Shown here: in pieces, positions 24,357-34,788 of the stretch | Layout: every line of letters starts with the position of its first letter | Numbering within the stretch: the first letter of the stretch is position 1 | Origin: Actinomycetota bacterium | GTDB lineage: Bacteria; Actinomycetota; Geothermincolia; Geothermincolales; RBG-13-55-18 | DNA: 40,254 bases | Direction: 5' to 3' | Assembly: GCA_040757835.1 (NCBI GenBank) | Contig: JBFLWJ010000002.1 | Coordinates: 87,244-127,497, forward strand | The notes under the pieces: model-generated | Told to the model about the DNA's origin: nothing | The model's database searches: none | What the model saw: only the letters and a program-made list of their open reading frames with translations | Program-made: the position numbers and the translations under genes

Positions 24357-25010
24357 TCACATATATCCGGTCCGGGACGTTCCCAGGTCACGCAGGAACG
24401 GGTTGTGCCTTCTCTCCTCGCCCAGGGTGGTCGTCGGCCCGTGCCCCGGCAGGATGCGTGTAGCGTCGGGCAGGTCCCATACTTTCTCCTGTACGGCCCG
24501 CAGCAGTTCCCGCAGCGAACCGCCGCGCAGGTCCGTCCTGCCTATAGAGCCCTGGAAGATGAGGTCGCCGCAGAAGAGATACCCGGGGGTATAGAGGCTG
24601 ATACCTCCCGGTGTGTGGCCGGGGGTGTGCAGGACCTCCAGGGTGATATCTCCCACCTCGACGCGGTCGCCGTCATCCAGGTAGTCCACCTGCCGGGGAC
24701 GCGTGGCCATGGTCCCTCCCGTGAGGCCCATGAGCTTGGTGCGTGGACTGCCCAAGGCCGCGGCATCCGCCTCGTGGACATAAACGGCCACTCCCACTGC
24801 CTCGCTGAGCGGTCCCGCACCCGCAATGTGGTCCACGTGGCCATGGGTGCACAGGATGCCTACGCATCGCAGCTCCGCCTTGCGAAGGCGCGCGACGATG
24901 CCCTTCACGTCCCCGGCGGGGTCGATCACCACGGCGGGCGAACCCCTGCCCGCCGCTACGATGTAACAGTTGGTGGCAAGCATCCCTATGGTCAGGCACT
25001 CTAGAAACAT
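24357..25010 (-). CDS. MBL-fold metallohydrolase (glyoxalase II-like)
   Basis: A 217-residue metallo-beta-lactamase-fold protein. The metal motif HxHxDH is THGHVDH (H56, H58, D60, H61), followed by HTPGHTPGGIS and later CGDLIFQGSIGR and LPGHGPTT. This matches short glyoxalase II-type hydrolases found between relA and hisS in actinobacteria (Rv2581c position). It probably hydrolyses a thioester or similar substrate; the physiological substrate is unknown. ATG 25010 has no ribosome site but sits six bases after a TATAAT, so the mRNA is probably leaderless. Confidence 0.92.
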   Translation of the reverse strand: MFLECLTIGMLATNCYIVAAGRGSPAVVIDPAGDVKGIVARLRKAELRCVGILCTHGHVDHIAGAGPLSEAVGVAVYVHEADAAALGSPRTKLMGLTGGTMATRPRQVDYLDDGDRVEVGDITLEVLHTPGHTPGGISLYTPGYLFCGDLIFQGSIGRTDLRGGSLRELLRAVQEKVWDLPDATRILPGHGPTTTLGEERRHNPFLRDLGTSRTGYM

Positions 25011-25016
25011 GCGTAA

Positions 25017-25022
25017 ATTATA
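25017..25022 (-). promoter_or_regulatory. -10 box giving a leaderless MBL hydrolase mRNA
   Basis: TATAAT on the minus strand, followed by six bases and the ATG at 25010. Transcription starting seven bases after the -10 box would begin at the A of the ATG. No Shine-Dalgarno is present. Leaderless mRNAs are common in actinobacteria. No clear -35 was seen. Confidence 0.55.
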
Positions 25023-25134
25023 GGGGGTCGTGTCTCGAATATCGAGAGCTCACGATGAAGGGACCGCGACAGGGGCGGTATTCCGGCCCTTCCGGGCTGC
25101 TCGAGGCCGCTCGGTATCCGAGACCAGACCCCTG

Positions 25135-25572
25135 TCAGCTCTCCAGGAGCAGGGTCACGGGGCCGTCGCCGGTCAGCTCCACCTCCATGTGGGCCTGGAA
25201 GACCCCCCGACCGGTGGTAAACCCGGCGGCCGCGAACCTCTCGCAGGCCATTTCGTAGAGCTGCTCCGCCTGCGCGGGGGGAGCCGCTCTTGTGTAGCTA
25301 GGGCGCCTGCCCTTACGGGTGTCGCCGTAGAGGGTGAACTGGGAGACCACCATTACCTCTCCGCCCGTATCGGCCAGGGAGAGGTTGAGTTTGCCCTCCT
25401 CGTCGTCGAAGACGCGCAGGTTGACGACCTTGCCCACGATGAGATCGACGTCGGCTTCGCCATCGTCTGTGGACACGCCCAACAGCACCAGCAGCCCCGG
25501 CCCGGTGGACGAGATGACCTCGCCTCCCGAGCGCACCTCGCATTTCGTTACCCGCTGCACCAGTGCCCTCAT
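25135..25572 (-). CDS. dtd: D-aminoacyl-tRNA deacylase
   Basis: A 145-residue protein of the DTD fold. The SQFTLYGD motif and the C-terminal GPVTLLLES, which supplies the cross-subunit Gly-cisPro loop, are both present. DTD removes D-amino acids (and Gly from tRNA-Ala) from mischarged tRNAs. It follows rel with a 28-base gap, an arrangement frequent in gram-positive bacteria. ATG 25572 has a purine-rich GGGGGA upstream. Full length. Confidence 0.96.
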   Translation of the reverse strand: MRALVQRVTKCEVRSGGEVISSTGPGLLVLLGVSTDDGEADVDLIVGKVVNLRVFDDEEGKLNLSLADTGGEVMVVSQFTLYGDTRKGRRPSYTRAAPPAQAEQLYEMACERFAAAGFTTGRGVFQAHMEVELTGDGPVTLLLES

Positions 25573-25600
25573 GCGCGATCCCCCGTCCTCCCGCCGCGGT

Positions 25601-27790
25601 TCACGACGACGGCACCCATGACATCCTCCCCGGCACCACCCGGTAAGCGTTGAAGACAGAGTCCACCTTGCGGATGTTTCGCAGGATGTCCTCGAGGTGA
25701 GCGATGTTCGAGAGCTCGAAGACGAAGCGGCTCATGTTCACGTTCTCGCGGGTTATGTTCATGGTGGCCGATATGATGTTCACGTGGTACTCCCCCATGA
25801 TAGTGGTGATGTCCCGCAGCAGGCGCGGCCGGTCCATGGCCTCAACGCATATCTCCACCTGGAAGGAGGTGGGCTGCTCCGTGTCCCAGCTGACCTCGAT
25901 CCTGCGGTAGTCCTGCTCCGCCATGTGCGCCGCGTTTGGACAATCGGCGCGATGCACCGATACGCCCCTCCCGCGGGTGACGAACCCGATGATGGCATCG
26001 TAGGGGACCGGGTTGCAGCAGTGGGCGATGCGCACCAGCACGTTGTCCACGTCCTCCACCTTCACCCCCTTGGTGTAGGCGAGGGGGCGGCGGCGCTTTC
26101 GCGGCATGGTCACGGGCTCCTCCACGGGCCGGTCCTCCGGCCCCAGGCGGGTGGTGACGTGGTTCACCACCTGCAGGGCTGAGGTCTTGCCCGCGCCGAT
26201 GCTGGCATAGAGGTCGTCGATGCTGATGAATCCGTACTCCTCGCGGGCGATCCCGTCCAGGATGTCGGAACCCAGGACTTTCTGGACGGGCAGGCGGGAC
26301 TTGCGCATGGTCTTTACCAGCACCTCCTTGCCCTCCTGGGTATCCTCCACCCGCCTTTCCTTTGAGAACCACTGCCTTATCTTGGTCTTGGCCCTGGCCG
26401 TCTGCACGATGTTCAACCAGTCCTTGGAGGGGCCGGGGGAGGTGTTGGAGGTGATGATGGATACGATATCGCCGTTGCGCAGTTTGTACTCCAGGGGCAC
26501 CAGACGGTCGTTTACCTTCGCCCCCACGCAGCGGTGGCCTATCTCGGTGTGGATGGAGTAGGCGAAGTCGATGGGGGTCGACCCGCTCGGGAGGTCGATG
26601 ACATCGCCCTTGGGGGTGAAGACGAATACCTCGTCCTCGAAGAGGTCTATCTTCAGGCTCTCCATGAACTCCTGCGGGTCGGCCAGGTCGCGCTGCCACT
26701 CCACGATGCGCTTTATCCAAGCCAGGCGCTCGCGTATGCGTTCCTGGGAGCGCTGGGCCTCCTTGTAGCGCCAGTGGGAAGCGATGCCGTACTCCGCCGT
26801 GCGGTGCATGTCCTGGGTGCGTATCTGTATCTCCAGGGGTTTTCCCTGGGGTCCTATGACCGTGGTGTGCAGGCTCTGGTAGATGCCGTAACGCGGCTTG
26901 GCGATGTAGTCCTTGATGCGCCCCGGCACCGGATGCCACAGGGAGTGCACGATGCCCATGACGGTGTAGCAGTCCTCCTTGGACCCCACGATGACCCTCA
27001 CCGCGAAGAGGTCGTAGATCTCGTCGAACTGTTTGCCCTGCTCCTTCATCTTGGTGTAGATGCTGTAGTAGTGTTTGACGCGACCTTCAATCTCCGCTTT
27101 GAGGTGCGCCTGCTTGAGCTGTGCCTGCAGGTCCCTCTCGACTATCTTTATATAGTCCTCCCTCTCGGGGCGGCGCTGGTTGACCATCTGCACGATCTCC
27201 TGAAAGCGCAATGGATAGAGGGTGGCGAAGGAGAGGTCCTCCAGCTGCCATTTCAGCTGCGAGATGCCCAGGCGGTGGGCCAGGGGGGCGTAGATCTCCA
27301 GGGTCTCGCGGGCCTTCTCGCGCTGCTTGTCCTCCGACAGGTGCCCGATGGTCTTCATGTTGTCCAGGCGGTCCGCCAGCTTGATGATGACCACGCGGAT
27401 ATCGCGGGCCATGGCCACGAACATCTTGCGGAAGTTCTCGGCCTGCGCCTCCTCACGGTTGGCGAAGGAGATGCGGTCCAGCTTGGTCACGCCGTCGATG
27501 ATCTCCGCCACGGCGGGGCCGAACTTGCGCTTGACCTCCTCCAGGGAGATGTCGGTGTCCTCGACCACGTCATGGAGGAGGGCCGCGGCCAGGGTGGTCT
27601 CGTCCATCTGCATATCGGCCAGGATCTGGGCTACCCCCACGGGGTGGAGGATGAACTCCTCCCCGCTGCGCCGCAACTGGTCGGCGTGGTGGGTGCGCGC
27701 GAACTCGTAGGCCTCGCGGATCAACCTGGTGTCGCCCTTGCCGTTATAAGAGCGCACCTTCTGGATGAGCGAGTCGATGGACTGGGACAA
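25601..27790 (-). CDS. rel: Bifunctional (p)ppGpp synthetase/hydrolase Rel
   Basis: A 729-residue Rel/SpoT homologue with the full domain order: HD hydrolase (LLHDVVEDTD), synthetase (KHYYSIYTKM, DIYDLF-type YDLFAVRV), TGS (VFTPKGDVIDLPSGSTPIDFA) and a C-terminal ACT domain (VEICVEAMDRPRLLRDITTI). The intact HD box suggests both synthesis and hydrolysis of the alarmone. I prefer TTG 27790 (MSQSIDSLIQKV) because GGGAGGAG lies just before it; a GTG at 27805 has no ribosome site and would put that sequence inside the gene. It sits between secF and dtd as in other actinobacteria; apt, often between them, is absent. Confidence 0.97.
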   Translation of the reverse strand: MSQSIDSLIQKVRSYNGKGDTRLIREAYEFARTHHADQLRRSGEEFILHPVGVAQILADMQMDETTLAAALLHDVVEDTDISLEEVKRKFGPAVAEIIDGVTKLDRISFANREEAQAENFRKMFVAMARDIRVVIIKLADRLDNMKTIGHLSEDKQREKARETLEIYAPLAHRLGISQLKWQLEDLSFATLYPLRFQEIVQMVNQRRPEREDYIKIVERDLQAQLKQAHLKAEIEGRVKHYYSIYTKMKEQGKQFDEIYDLFAVRVIVGSKEDCYTVMGIVHSLWHPVPGRIKDYIAKPRYGIYQSLHTTVIGPQGKPLEIQIRTQDMHRTAEYGIASHWRYKEAQRSQERIRERLAWIKRIVEWQRDLADPQEFMESLKIDLFEDEVFVFTPKGDVIDLPSGSTPIDFAYSIHTEIGHRCVGAKVNDRLVPLEYKLRNGDIVSIITSNTSPGPSKDWLNIVQTARAKTKIRQWFSKERRVEDTQEGKEVLVKTMRKSRLPVQKVLGSDILDGIAREEYGFISIDDLYASIGAGKTSALQVVNHVTTRLGPEDRPVEEPVTMPRKRRRPLAYTKGVKVEDVDNVLVRIAHCCNPVPYDAIIGFVTRGRGVSVHRADCPNAAHMAEQDYRRIEVSWDTEQPTSFQVEICVEAMDRPRLLRDITTIMGEYHVNIISATMNITRENVNMSRFVFELSNIAHLEDILRNIRKVDSVFNAYRVVPGRMSWVPSS

Positions 27791-27886
27791 TGCGGCTCCT
27801 CCCACCGTCTATCGACGGAATACCTCCACTACATCTGATACTGCCATATGAGCAGCCGCCATGACTAGATGGGAGACGGTACGGGG

Positions 27887-29098
27887 TTATCTCTTCTTCT
27901 TCTTCTTTTTTTTCTTGCCGCTGCTGGGGCCCCGGGTGGTGGAGGCCTTCTTGCGCTGCGCGGATGAAGCCGCGGGTTTGGAAGCCGGTTTGGCCTTGTT
28001 CCCCGCCTCCGCCGCCGCCTTCGGCTTAACCTCCTCAGTCTCCGGTTCGGCAACCGCCGCCTTCTGCCTGTCCGCGGCGGCCTTGCCGGTCACGAGGATG
28101 GCTTCCCGCGCTCCTTTGGACTCTACCTTCTCGCGCACGGCGGCGTAGCGCGGCTCCCTCTCCTTCCAGATGGCCAGGATGGGAGAGGCCAGGAAGACGG
28201 AGGAATAGGCCCCGAGGAAGACGCCGAGCAGGAGCGCGAAGGCGAAGTCCTTAAGGGTTTCGCCACCGAAGATGAGGATGGTGATGATGGGGAGCAAGGT
28301 GGTGAGGGTGGTGCCGATGGAACGCAGCAGGGTCTGGTTGACGCTCTCATTGACGATGTCAGCGTAGGATACCTTGCCGGCCCGTGCCATGAGGTTGGCG
28401 TTCTCCTCCACGCGGTCGAAGACGACGATGGTGTCGTATAGGGAATAACCCAGGATGGTCAGGAAGGCGATGACCGTCACCGGGGTCACCTGGCGCCCGG
28501 TAAGCGCGTAGATACCCACGGTGATCAGGGTGTCGTGCACCAGGGCGATGATCCCCGCGACGCCCATCTTGAACTCCAGGCGCAGGGAGATAAAGATGAG
28601 GATGATGACCACGAACACCCCCAGGGCGATGAGGGCTTTGGTGCTCACCTCGCGCCCCCATTCCGATCCCACCTGCTCCTCCTGGATGATGCCCTGGTCG
28701 CCGTCCTTGTCCGCGAAGCCGTAGAGTTCCTCGAGGCGCGCTTTGACCTCGTCGATGGTCTCGTTGCGCACCGTGGAGTCCTCTATGTAGGGCATGCGCA
28801 GGATGAGCTCCGGCCCGTCCTTCGTCTCCCCCGTCTGCACGATGGTCCCCTCGAGCCCCTGGTCGGCGTATTCGGCCAGGATGGCCCGGACCTCCTCCAC
28901 GTCGGCGGGCTTCTCCAGCCTCACCTTGAGCAGGTAGCCGCCCTCGAACTCTATGCCAAGGTTGATCCCCATGACGAGGATGGCGACGAGAGAGAGCACT
29001 ATGAGCGCCCCCGATATGGAAAACCAGTAGACATTGGGCGGCCTGAACGGCCGCGGGCCGATGAGGTTGAACTTCACCTCCCTGCCGCGGACGTACAT
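27887..29098 (-). CDS. secF: Protein translocase subunit SecF with poly-lysine tail
   Basis: A 403-residue RND-type membrane protein: one N-terminal helix, a periplasmic domain (GIEFEGGYLLKV), then five helices including ALTGRQVTPVTVIAFLTILG. SecD/SecF use the proton gradient to pull exported proteins from SecYEG. The last ~80 residues are Ala/Lys/Pro-rich, low complexity, and end in eight lysines and an Arg. The lysine codons include a run of eight A's. The start overlaps the secD stop by one base (TGATG). Confidence 0.97.
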   Translation of the reverse strand: MYVRGREVKFNLIGPRPFRPPNVYWFSISGALIVLSLVAILVMGINLGIEFEGGYLLKVRLEKPADVEEVRAILAEYADQGLEGTIVQTGETKDGPELILRMPYIEDSTVRNETIDEVKARLEELYGFADKDGDQGIIQEEQVGSEWGREVSTKALIALGVFVVIILIFISLRLEFKMGVAGIIALVHDTLITVGIYALTGRQVTPVTVIAFLTILGYSLYDTIVVFDRVEENANLMARAGKVSYADIVNESVNQTLLRSIGTTLTTLLPIITILIFGGETLKDFAFALLLGVFLGAYSSVFLASPILAIWKEREPRYAAVREKVESKGAREAILVTGKAAADRQKAAVAEPETEEVKPKAAAEAGNKAKPASKPAASSAQRKKASTTRGPSSGKKKKKKKKR

Positions 29099-30486
29099 CA
29101 GGCCTCACTCCCCTGTGCTTCGCGCCCAACCCCCACGAAACGGGGCCTGTTGTAGATTTCGAGGCGCGAGAGGAAATAGACCATGGGGTGGGTGAAGAGA
29201 TACATGATGAAGAGGTCCAGTATGGTGGCGATGCCAAGGGTGAAGGCGAAGCCCTTCACCGAGCCGGAGGCCAGAACCCACAGGATGAAGGCGGTGATGA
29301 AGGTGGTGGCGTCCGCGGTGACCATGGTCCGCCAGGCGGACTTGAAGCCGCGGTCCACCGATGAGCGCAGTGTCTTTCCCAGGCGCACTTCTTCCTTGAG
29401 GCGCTCGAAATAGACCACGCTGGAGTCCGCCGAGATACCTATGGACACGATGATGCCCGCGATGCCCGCCAGGGTCAGGTTCCATTCGATGAACTGTCCG
29501 AGCAGGGTCACGATGCCGTAGACAAGGAGCCCGAATACGGTGAGGGAAAGGGTGGTCAGGGCGCCCAGCCCCCGGTACATGACGAGCATGTACAACACCA
29601 CCAGGATCAGTCCGGCCAGCCCGGCGATGAGGCCCTGGCGCAGTGAGTCCCGCCCCAGGGTAGCGCTGATGTTCTCCACCAGGGGATCGGGATCGAACTC
29701 CACCGGCAGGGCGCCTATCTTCAGCACCAAGGCCAGGTCGCGGGCCTCCTCGCGGGTGAAGTTGCCGGTGATCTCTCCCTCGCCGCTGGTTATGGCATCC
29801 TTGACGCTGGGATAGGACTCGATGGCATAGTCGAGCACGATGGCAAGTTGTCTTCCCTGCAGCTCCTGGGTGAGGGCGGCGAACTGGGGGGTGGCCTCGT
29901 CGGTGAGCTTGAACTGGATGCGGTACCCGCCGCTCTCCTGGTCCACGGCGGCGTCGGCGGAAGCGATGATGTCCCCGGTGAGGCGGGTGGGGCCCAGACG
30001 GAACTTGACTACCTCCCCTTCCGGGGTCTCTTTCTCCAGCACGATCTCCTGGTCCTTGAGGGCCTGGTAGGCCTCGGTATCGTCGGGGTCGGGGACGGTC
30101 ACCTCGGTGGTGTCGTAGTTCTCGCTTCCCGGGGGGATCACCTCCAGCACCTCGCGGAACTGCAGTTGGGCGGTGCTGCCGATTATCCCCAGCACCCTCT
30201 CCGTGTCCTGCACGCCGGGAATCTGGACCAGGATGCGGTTGTTGCCCAGCGCGGCCACCACCGGCTCCGCCAGCCCCAGGGCGTCGACGCGGTTGCGGAC
30301 GATGTCCGCGGCCTTGGCCACCTGCTCGCCGGATACTTCGCCTATGGCCTGCAGGGTCACGCTGACCCCGCCCTCCAGGTCGAGGCCCAGTTTGGGGCTC
30401 CATCCGCCGATGACTATCGGTATATACATGGCGAGGAGGACGGCGACAACTATGGCCAGAAACGCCAGCGCTTTACCGGTCTTCAA
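29098..30486 (-). CDS. secD: Protein translocase subunit SecD
   Basis: A 462-residue partner of SecF. An N-terminal helix (5-27) and the LGLDLEGGVSVTL motif are followed by the periplasmic P1 domain and five C-terminal helices (LIAGLAGLILVVLYMLVMY in outline, SIGISADSSVVYFERLKEE). ATG 30486, 59 bases after yajC; coupled to secF by a one-base overlap. The yajC-secD-secF order is universal in bacteria that have all three. Confidence 0.97.
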   Translation of the reverse strand: MKTGKALAFLAIVVAVLLAMYIPIVIGGWSPKLGLDLEGGVSVTLQAIGEVSGEQVAKAADIVRNRVDALGLAEPVVAALGNNRILVQIPGVQDTERVLGIIGSTAQLQFREVLEVIPPGSENYDTTEVTVPDPDDTEAYQALKDQEIVLEKETPEGEVVKFRLGPTRLTGDIIASADAAVDQESGGYRIQFKLTDEATPQFAALTQELQGRQLAIVLDYAIESYPSVKDAITSGEGEITGNFTREEARDLALVLKIGALPVEFDPDPLVENISATLGRDSLRQGLIAGLAGLILVVLYMLVMYRGLGALTTLSLTVFGLLVYGIVTLLGQFIEWNLTLAGIAGIIVSIGISADSSVVYFERLKEEVRLGKTLRSSVDRGFKSAWRTMVTADATTFITAFILWVLASGSVKGFAFTLGIATILDLFIMYLFTHPMVYFLSRLEIYNRPRFVGVGREAQGSEA

Positions 30487-30545
30487 TCCCCGCCTCCGTC
30501 TTTGTCCTGGTCTCCAGCGACCCAGTTCCCTGTATTACCCACCGT

Positions 30546-30947
30546 TCACTTTCTCTTCGACGAGCCGTTGGGAGAGCCTTGTTCCTCGGGGGACGCGGCC
30601 TCTTCCTCGCCTTCCTCCGCCGGAGCCTCCACCGTCTCCCCCTCTATCGCCTCTTCCTCCTCCTCGTCCTCAGGCTCCTCGCGCACGGTGAAGGTGCGAG
30701 CGATGGCGCTCTTGGCCAGCCTGATGTGCACGTCATCAGAGATCTCGAGGATCACGCTGTCCTCCTCGACCTCGACGACGGTGCCGTAGATACCCGACGA
30801 GGTCATCACGTCGTCGCCCGCGCGCAAGCTGTTAATGAGGTCCATCTGTTGGCGCATGCGCTTCTGCTGCGGCCTGATGAGCATGAAATAGAATATGGCG
30901 ATCAAGCCCACGATGAGAATTATGGACATCCAACTCGATTCACCCAT
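30546..30947 (-). CDS. yajC: Preprotein translocase subunit YajC
   Basis: A 133-residue protein with one N-terminal helix ([20 protein letters not shown]) and the YajC signature FYFMLIRPQQKR, LRAGDDVMTSSGIYGTV. The C-terminal 45 residues are strongly acidic (EDEEEEEAIEGE) and probably disordered, longer than in E. coli. YajC binds SecDF and modulates the translocon. It follows tgt by 39 bases. Confidence 0.94.
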   Translation of the reverse strand: MGESSWMSIILIVGLIAIFYFMLIRPQQKRMRQQMDLINSLRAGDDVMTSSGIYGTVVEVEEDSVILEISDDVHIRLAKSAIARTFTVREEPEDEEEEEAIEGETVEAPAEEGEEEAASPEEQGSPNGSSKRK

Positions 30948-30986
30948 CTCAACCTACCTTCCCATGGTCTGCCATGACTCTACCCC

Positions 30987-32114
<1,128 letters not shown>

Positions 32115-32118
32115 TCCT

Positions 32119-33171
32119 TCAACCCTCCCCGCGGGCGCCCGGGTAGCGGAAGAAACATGCGTCCCCGAAACTGAGGAAGCGGTAACCTTCCTCCGCCGCC
32201 TGCCGGTAAGCTTCCATCACCGTCTCGCGGCCCGCGAAGGCGCATACCAGCACGAGCAGGCTGGAGCGCGGCATGTGGAAGTTGGTGAGCAGGCAGTCCA
32301 CGGCGCGGAAGCGGTAGCCCGGGTAGATGAAGAGGTCCGTGGCGCCCTGCCGCGGCTGCACGCCGCCCTCGCCCGCCGCGCTCTCCAGGGCGCGCACCAC
32401 CGTCGTCCCCACCGCCACCACCATCCTCCCGTCCCCTCGGGCGGCGTTTATCGTCTCGCACGCCTCCGCGTCCAGGCGCATGTTCTCGCTATGGATGCGG
32501 TGGCCCTCTATCTCCTCCTCGCTGATGGGGCGGAAGGTGTCGAGGCCCACATCCAGGTAAAGGAAGGCCGTCCTGACCCCTTTTTCCTCCAGTCTGTGCA
32601 GGGTCGCGGCCTCGAAATGGAGCCCCGCGGTGGGAGCCGCGGCCGAGCCGACATCGCGTGCGTATACGGTCTGGTACCTCCCGGGGTCCGGGGGCATCTC
32701 CCTTATGTAGGGGGGCAACGGTATCTCCCCCAGTCTCTCCACCGCCGCTTCCACGGCCGCCAGCTCCCCGGGCCGCATGCGCACCCGCAGCTCCCCCCGG
32801 TCACTCTTCTCCACCACCTCCGCCACCAGTTCACCCCCGCCGAAGCTAACCTCGGTGCCGGGACGCAGGCGCCGTGCCGGCCGGGCCAGCGCCGCCCAGG
32901 TGCCGTCGGGGTCGGGAGAGAGCAGCAGCAGCTCCACCTCCCCGCCCCCCTCGAGCTTGCGGCCACGCAGGCGGGCATGGCGTACGCGGCTTGCATTGAG
33001 GACCAGGCAGTCCCCCGCCTCGAGATAATCCACCAGGTCGGGGAAGCTGCGGTGCGCGATATCCCCGCTCACGCAGTCCACCACCAGGAGGCGGGAGTCC
33101 TCCCTCCGCTCGGCGGGGCGCTGCGCGATGAGTCCGGGGGGGAGTTCGTAGTCGAAGAGGTCTGTGCGCAT
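32119..33171 (-). CDS. queA: S-adenosylmethionine:tRNA ribosyltransferase-isomerase
   Basis: A 350-residue QueA: N-terminus FDYELPPGLIAQRPAERRE, then LVLNASRVRHARL, TAGLHFE and NFHMPRSSLLVLVCAF motifs. It transfers the ribosyl part of AdoMet to preQ1-tRNA, giving epoxyqueuosine-tRNA. ATG 33171 lies six bases after queH; the ribosome site is poor and translation is probably coupled. Full length. Confidence 0.97.
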   Translation of the reverse strand: MRTDLFDYELPPGLIAQRPAERREDSRLLVVDCVSGDIAHRSFPDLVDYLEAGDCLVLNASRVRHARLRGRKLEGGGEVELLLLSPDPDGTWAALARPARRLRPGTEVSFGGGELVAEVVEKSDRGELRVRMRPGELAAVEAAVERLGEIPLPPYIREMPPDPGRYQTVYARDVGSAAAPTAGLHFEAATLHRLEEKGVRTAFLYLDVGLDTFRPISEEEIEGHRIHSENMRLDAEACETINAARGDGRMVVAVGTTVVRALESAAGEGGVQPRQGATDLFIYPGYRFRAVDCLLTNFHMPRSSLLVLVCAFAGRETVMEAYRQAAEEGYRFLSFGDACFFRYPGARGEG

Positions 33172-33177
33172 GGGCGG

Positions 33178-33732
33178 CTATTCACCCTCTTGCGTGGAGC
33201 TGCGGCCGCGGTCATAGCGCTCCCACTCGCTCAGAATGCAGCCGCAGTAGGGCTGGGTGTACATGCCGCGTTCGCGCGCCGTTGCCATGGCGCCGTAGTA
33301 CTCGTCCCTGCCGTCCCAGGTCAAGAACTCCAGGCCCCTGCTGCGACAGATGGACCGCCCCAGCAGCGTGGCGAGTTCGTGGTCCTGGTAGGGGCTGGCG
33401 AAGAGGGTGGTGGTGATGACTTCGTACCCCTCTTCAAGGGCCAGGTCGGCGGCCCTGCGCAGGCGCAGGCGGTAGCACATCTCGCAGCGGTTCTCCTCGC
33501 GGAAAGCCACCGCCCTGATCCACTCCTCGGGCTCGTAGGGCACCAGGCTGTAGGAGAGCTTTTCCTGCGCCATCAGCTCCTCGAAGCTCTCAAGCCTGCG
33601 CCGGTATTCCCTGAAGGGATGTACGTTGGGATTGTAGAAGAGGTAATGCGCCTCGTAGGCGGGCGGCGCGAAGCGGTGCAGTGCCGGCAGGGCACATGGT
33701 CCACAACAGGTATCGACGATGATCCGGCGCAT
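33178..33732 (-). CDS. queH: Epoxyqueuosine reductase QueH
   Basis: A 184-residue DUF208/QueH protein, the non-orthologous replacement of QueG. Fe-S and metal-binding cysteines are visible in DTCCGPC (near residues 9-12), NRCEMCYRLRL and PYCGCILSEW. It reduces epoxyqueuosine to queuosine in tRNA. Its start overlaps the ruvB stop by one base (TGATG), so it is translationally coupled to the ruv genes although functionally tied to queA and tgt. No QueC/D/E/F gene is nearby. Confidence 0.95.
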   Translation of the reverse strand: MRRIIVDTCCGPCALPALHRFAPPAYEAHYLFYNPNVHPFREYRRRLESFEELMAQEKLSYSLVPYEPEEWIRAVAFREENRCEMCYRLRLRRAADLALEEGYEVITTTLFASPYQDHELATLLGRSICRSRGLEFLTWDGRDEYYGAMATARERGMYTQPYCGCILSEWERYDRGRSSTQEGE

Positions 33733-34787
33733 CAGAAAAGGGTGTCCCCGCTTTCTTTACCCAGGCCGAGATGGCGGTAGGCGTTCTCGGTGGCGATCCT
33801 TCCCCGTGGGGTGCGCTGCATCAGGCCCACCTGCAGCAGATAAGGCTCGTAGACCTCCTCGATGGTGTCGATCTCCTCCCCCACCGATACGGCCAGGGTG
33901 TTCACCCCCACCGGTCCGCCCCCGAACTTCTCGATGATTGCGTGGAGGATCATCTTGTCCACCTTGTCCAGTCCCATCTCGTCGACCTCGAAGAGGGCCA
34001 GGGCCTCGCAACCCACCCGGTAGTCGATCCTTCCTTCGGCCCTCACCTGGGCGTAGTCGCGTACGCGGCGGAGCAGGCGGTTGGCGATGCGCGGCGTGCC
34101 CCGGGAGCGCCGGGCCAGTTCCCGCGCCCCCTCGTCATCGACCTCCACCGCCAGGATGCGTGCCGAGCGCTCGATGATGGCTTTGATCTCGTCCTGGCCG
34201 TAGTAATCCAGGCGGCTCTGCACGCCGAAACGGTCGCGCAGTGGCGAGGTCAGCAGCCCGGCGCGTGTGGTCGCCCCCACCAGGGTGAAGGGCGGCAGGT
34301 CGAGGCGGATAGAGCGGGCGGCGGGACCCTTGCCGACCACGATATCCAGCTTGAAGTCCTCCATGGCGGGATAGAGCACCTCTTCGACCACGCGGTTGAG
34401 GCGGTGGATCTCGTCTATGAATAGGACGTCACCCGGTTCGAGGTTTGTTAGGATAGAGGCCAGGTCTCCCGCTCGTTCCAGGGCAGGACCCGAGGTCTGC
34501 TTGCAGGCCACCCCCATCTCGTTGGCGATGATCCCCGCCAGGGTTGTCTTGCCCAGGCCGGGCGGGCCCGAGAGGATGACGTGGTCCAGGGACTCCTGGC
34601 GCTCTTTCGCCGCGGCGATGAAAATCTCCAGGTGCTCGCGGATGCGGTCCTGTCCGATAAACTCGCTTATCCAGCGGGGGCGCAGGGTGAGGTCGAACTC
34701 CTGCTCGTCCTCCCTGGCCTCGGGGTCGAGCAGCCTCTCCTCCCCCACCTCCAGGTCCCCGGTTATCTCCTCGCGGTCGTCCTTCAC
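33732..34787 (-). CDS. ruvB: Holliday junction branch migration helicase RuvB
   Basis: A 351-residue AAA+ motor. Walker A is [11 protein letters not shown], Walker [12 protein letters not shown], sensor 1 LVGATTRAG, and the arginine finger lies in the SPLRDRFG region. The C-terminal winged helix ends [15 protein letters not shown]. With RuvA it drives branch migration of Holliday junctions. The start is GTG at 34787, one base after the ruvA stop. Full length. Confidence 0.98.
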   Translation of the reverse strand: MKDDREEITGDLEVGEERLLDPEAREDEQEFDLTLRPRWISEFIGQDRIREHLEIFIAAAKERQESLDHVILSGPPGLGKTTLAGIIANEMGVACKQTSGPALERAGDLASILTNLEPGDVLFIDEIHRLNRVVEEVLYPAMEDFKLDIVVGKGPAARSIRLDLPPFTLVGATTRAGLLTSPLRDRFGVQSRLDYYGQDEIKAIIERSARILAVEVDDEGARELARRSRGTPRIANRLLRRVRDYAQVRAEGRIDYRVGCEALALFEVDEMGLDKVDKMILHAIIEKFGGGPVGVNTLAVSVGEEIDTIEEVYEPYLLQVGLMQRTPRGRIATENAYRHLGLGKESGDTLF

Positions 34788-34788
34788 C

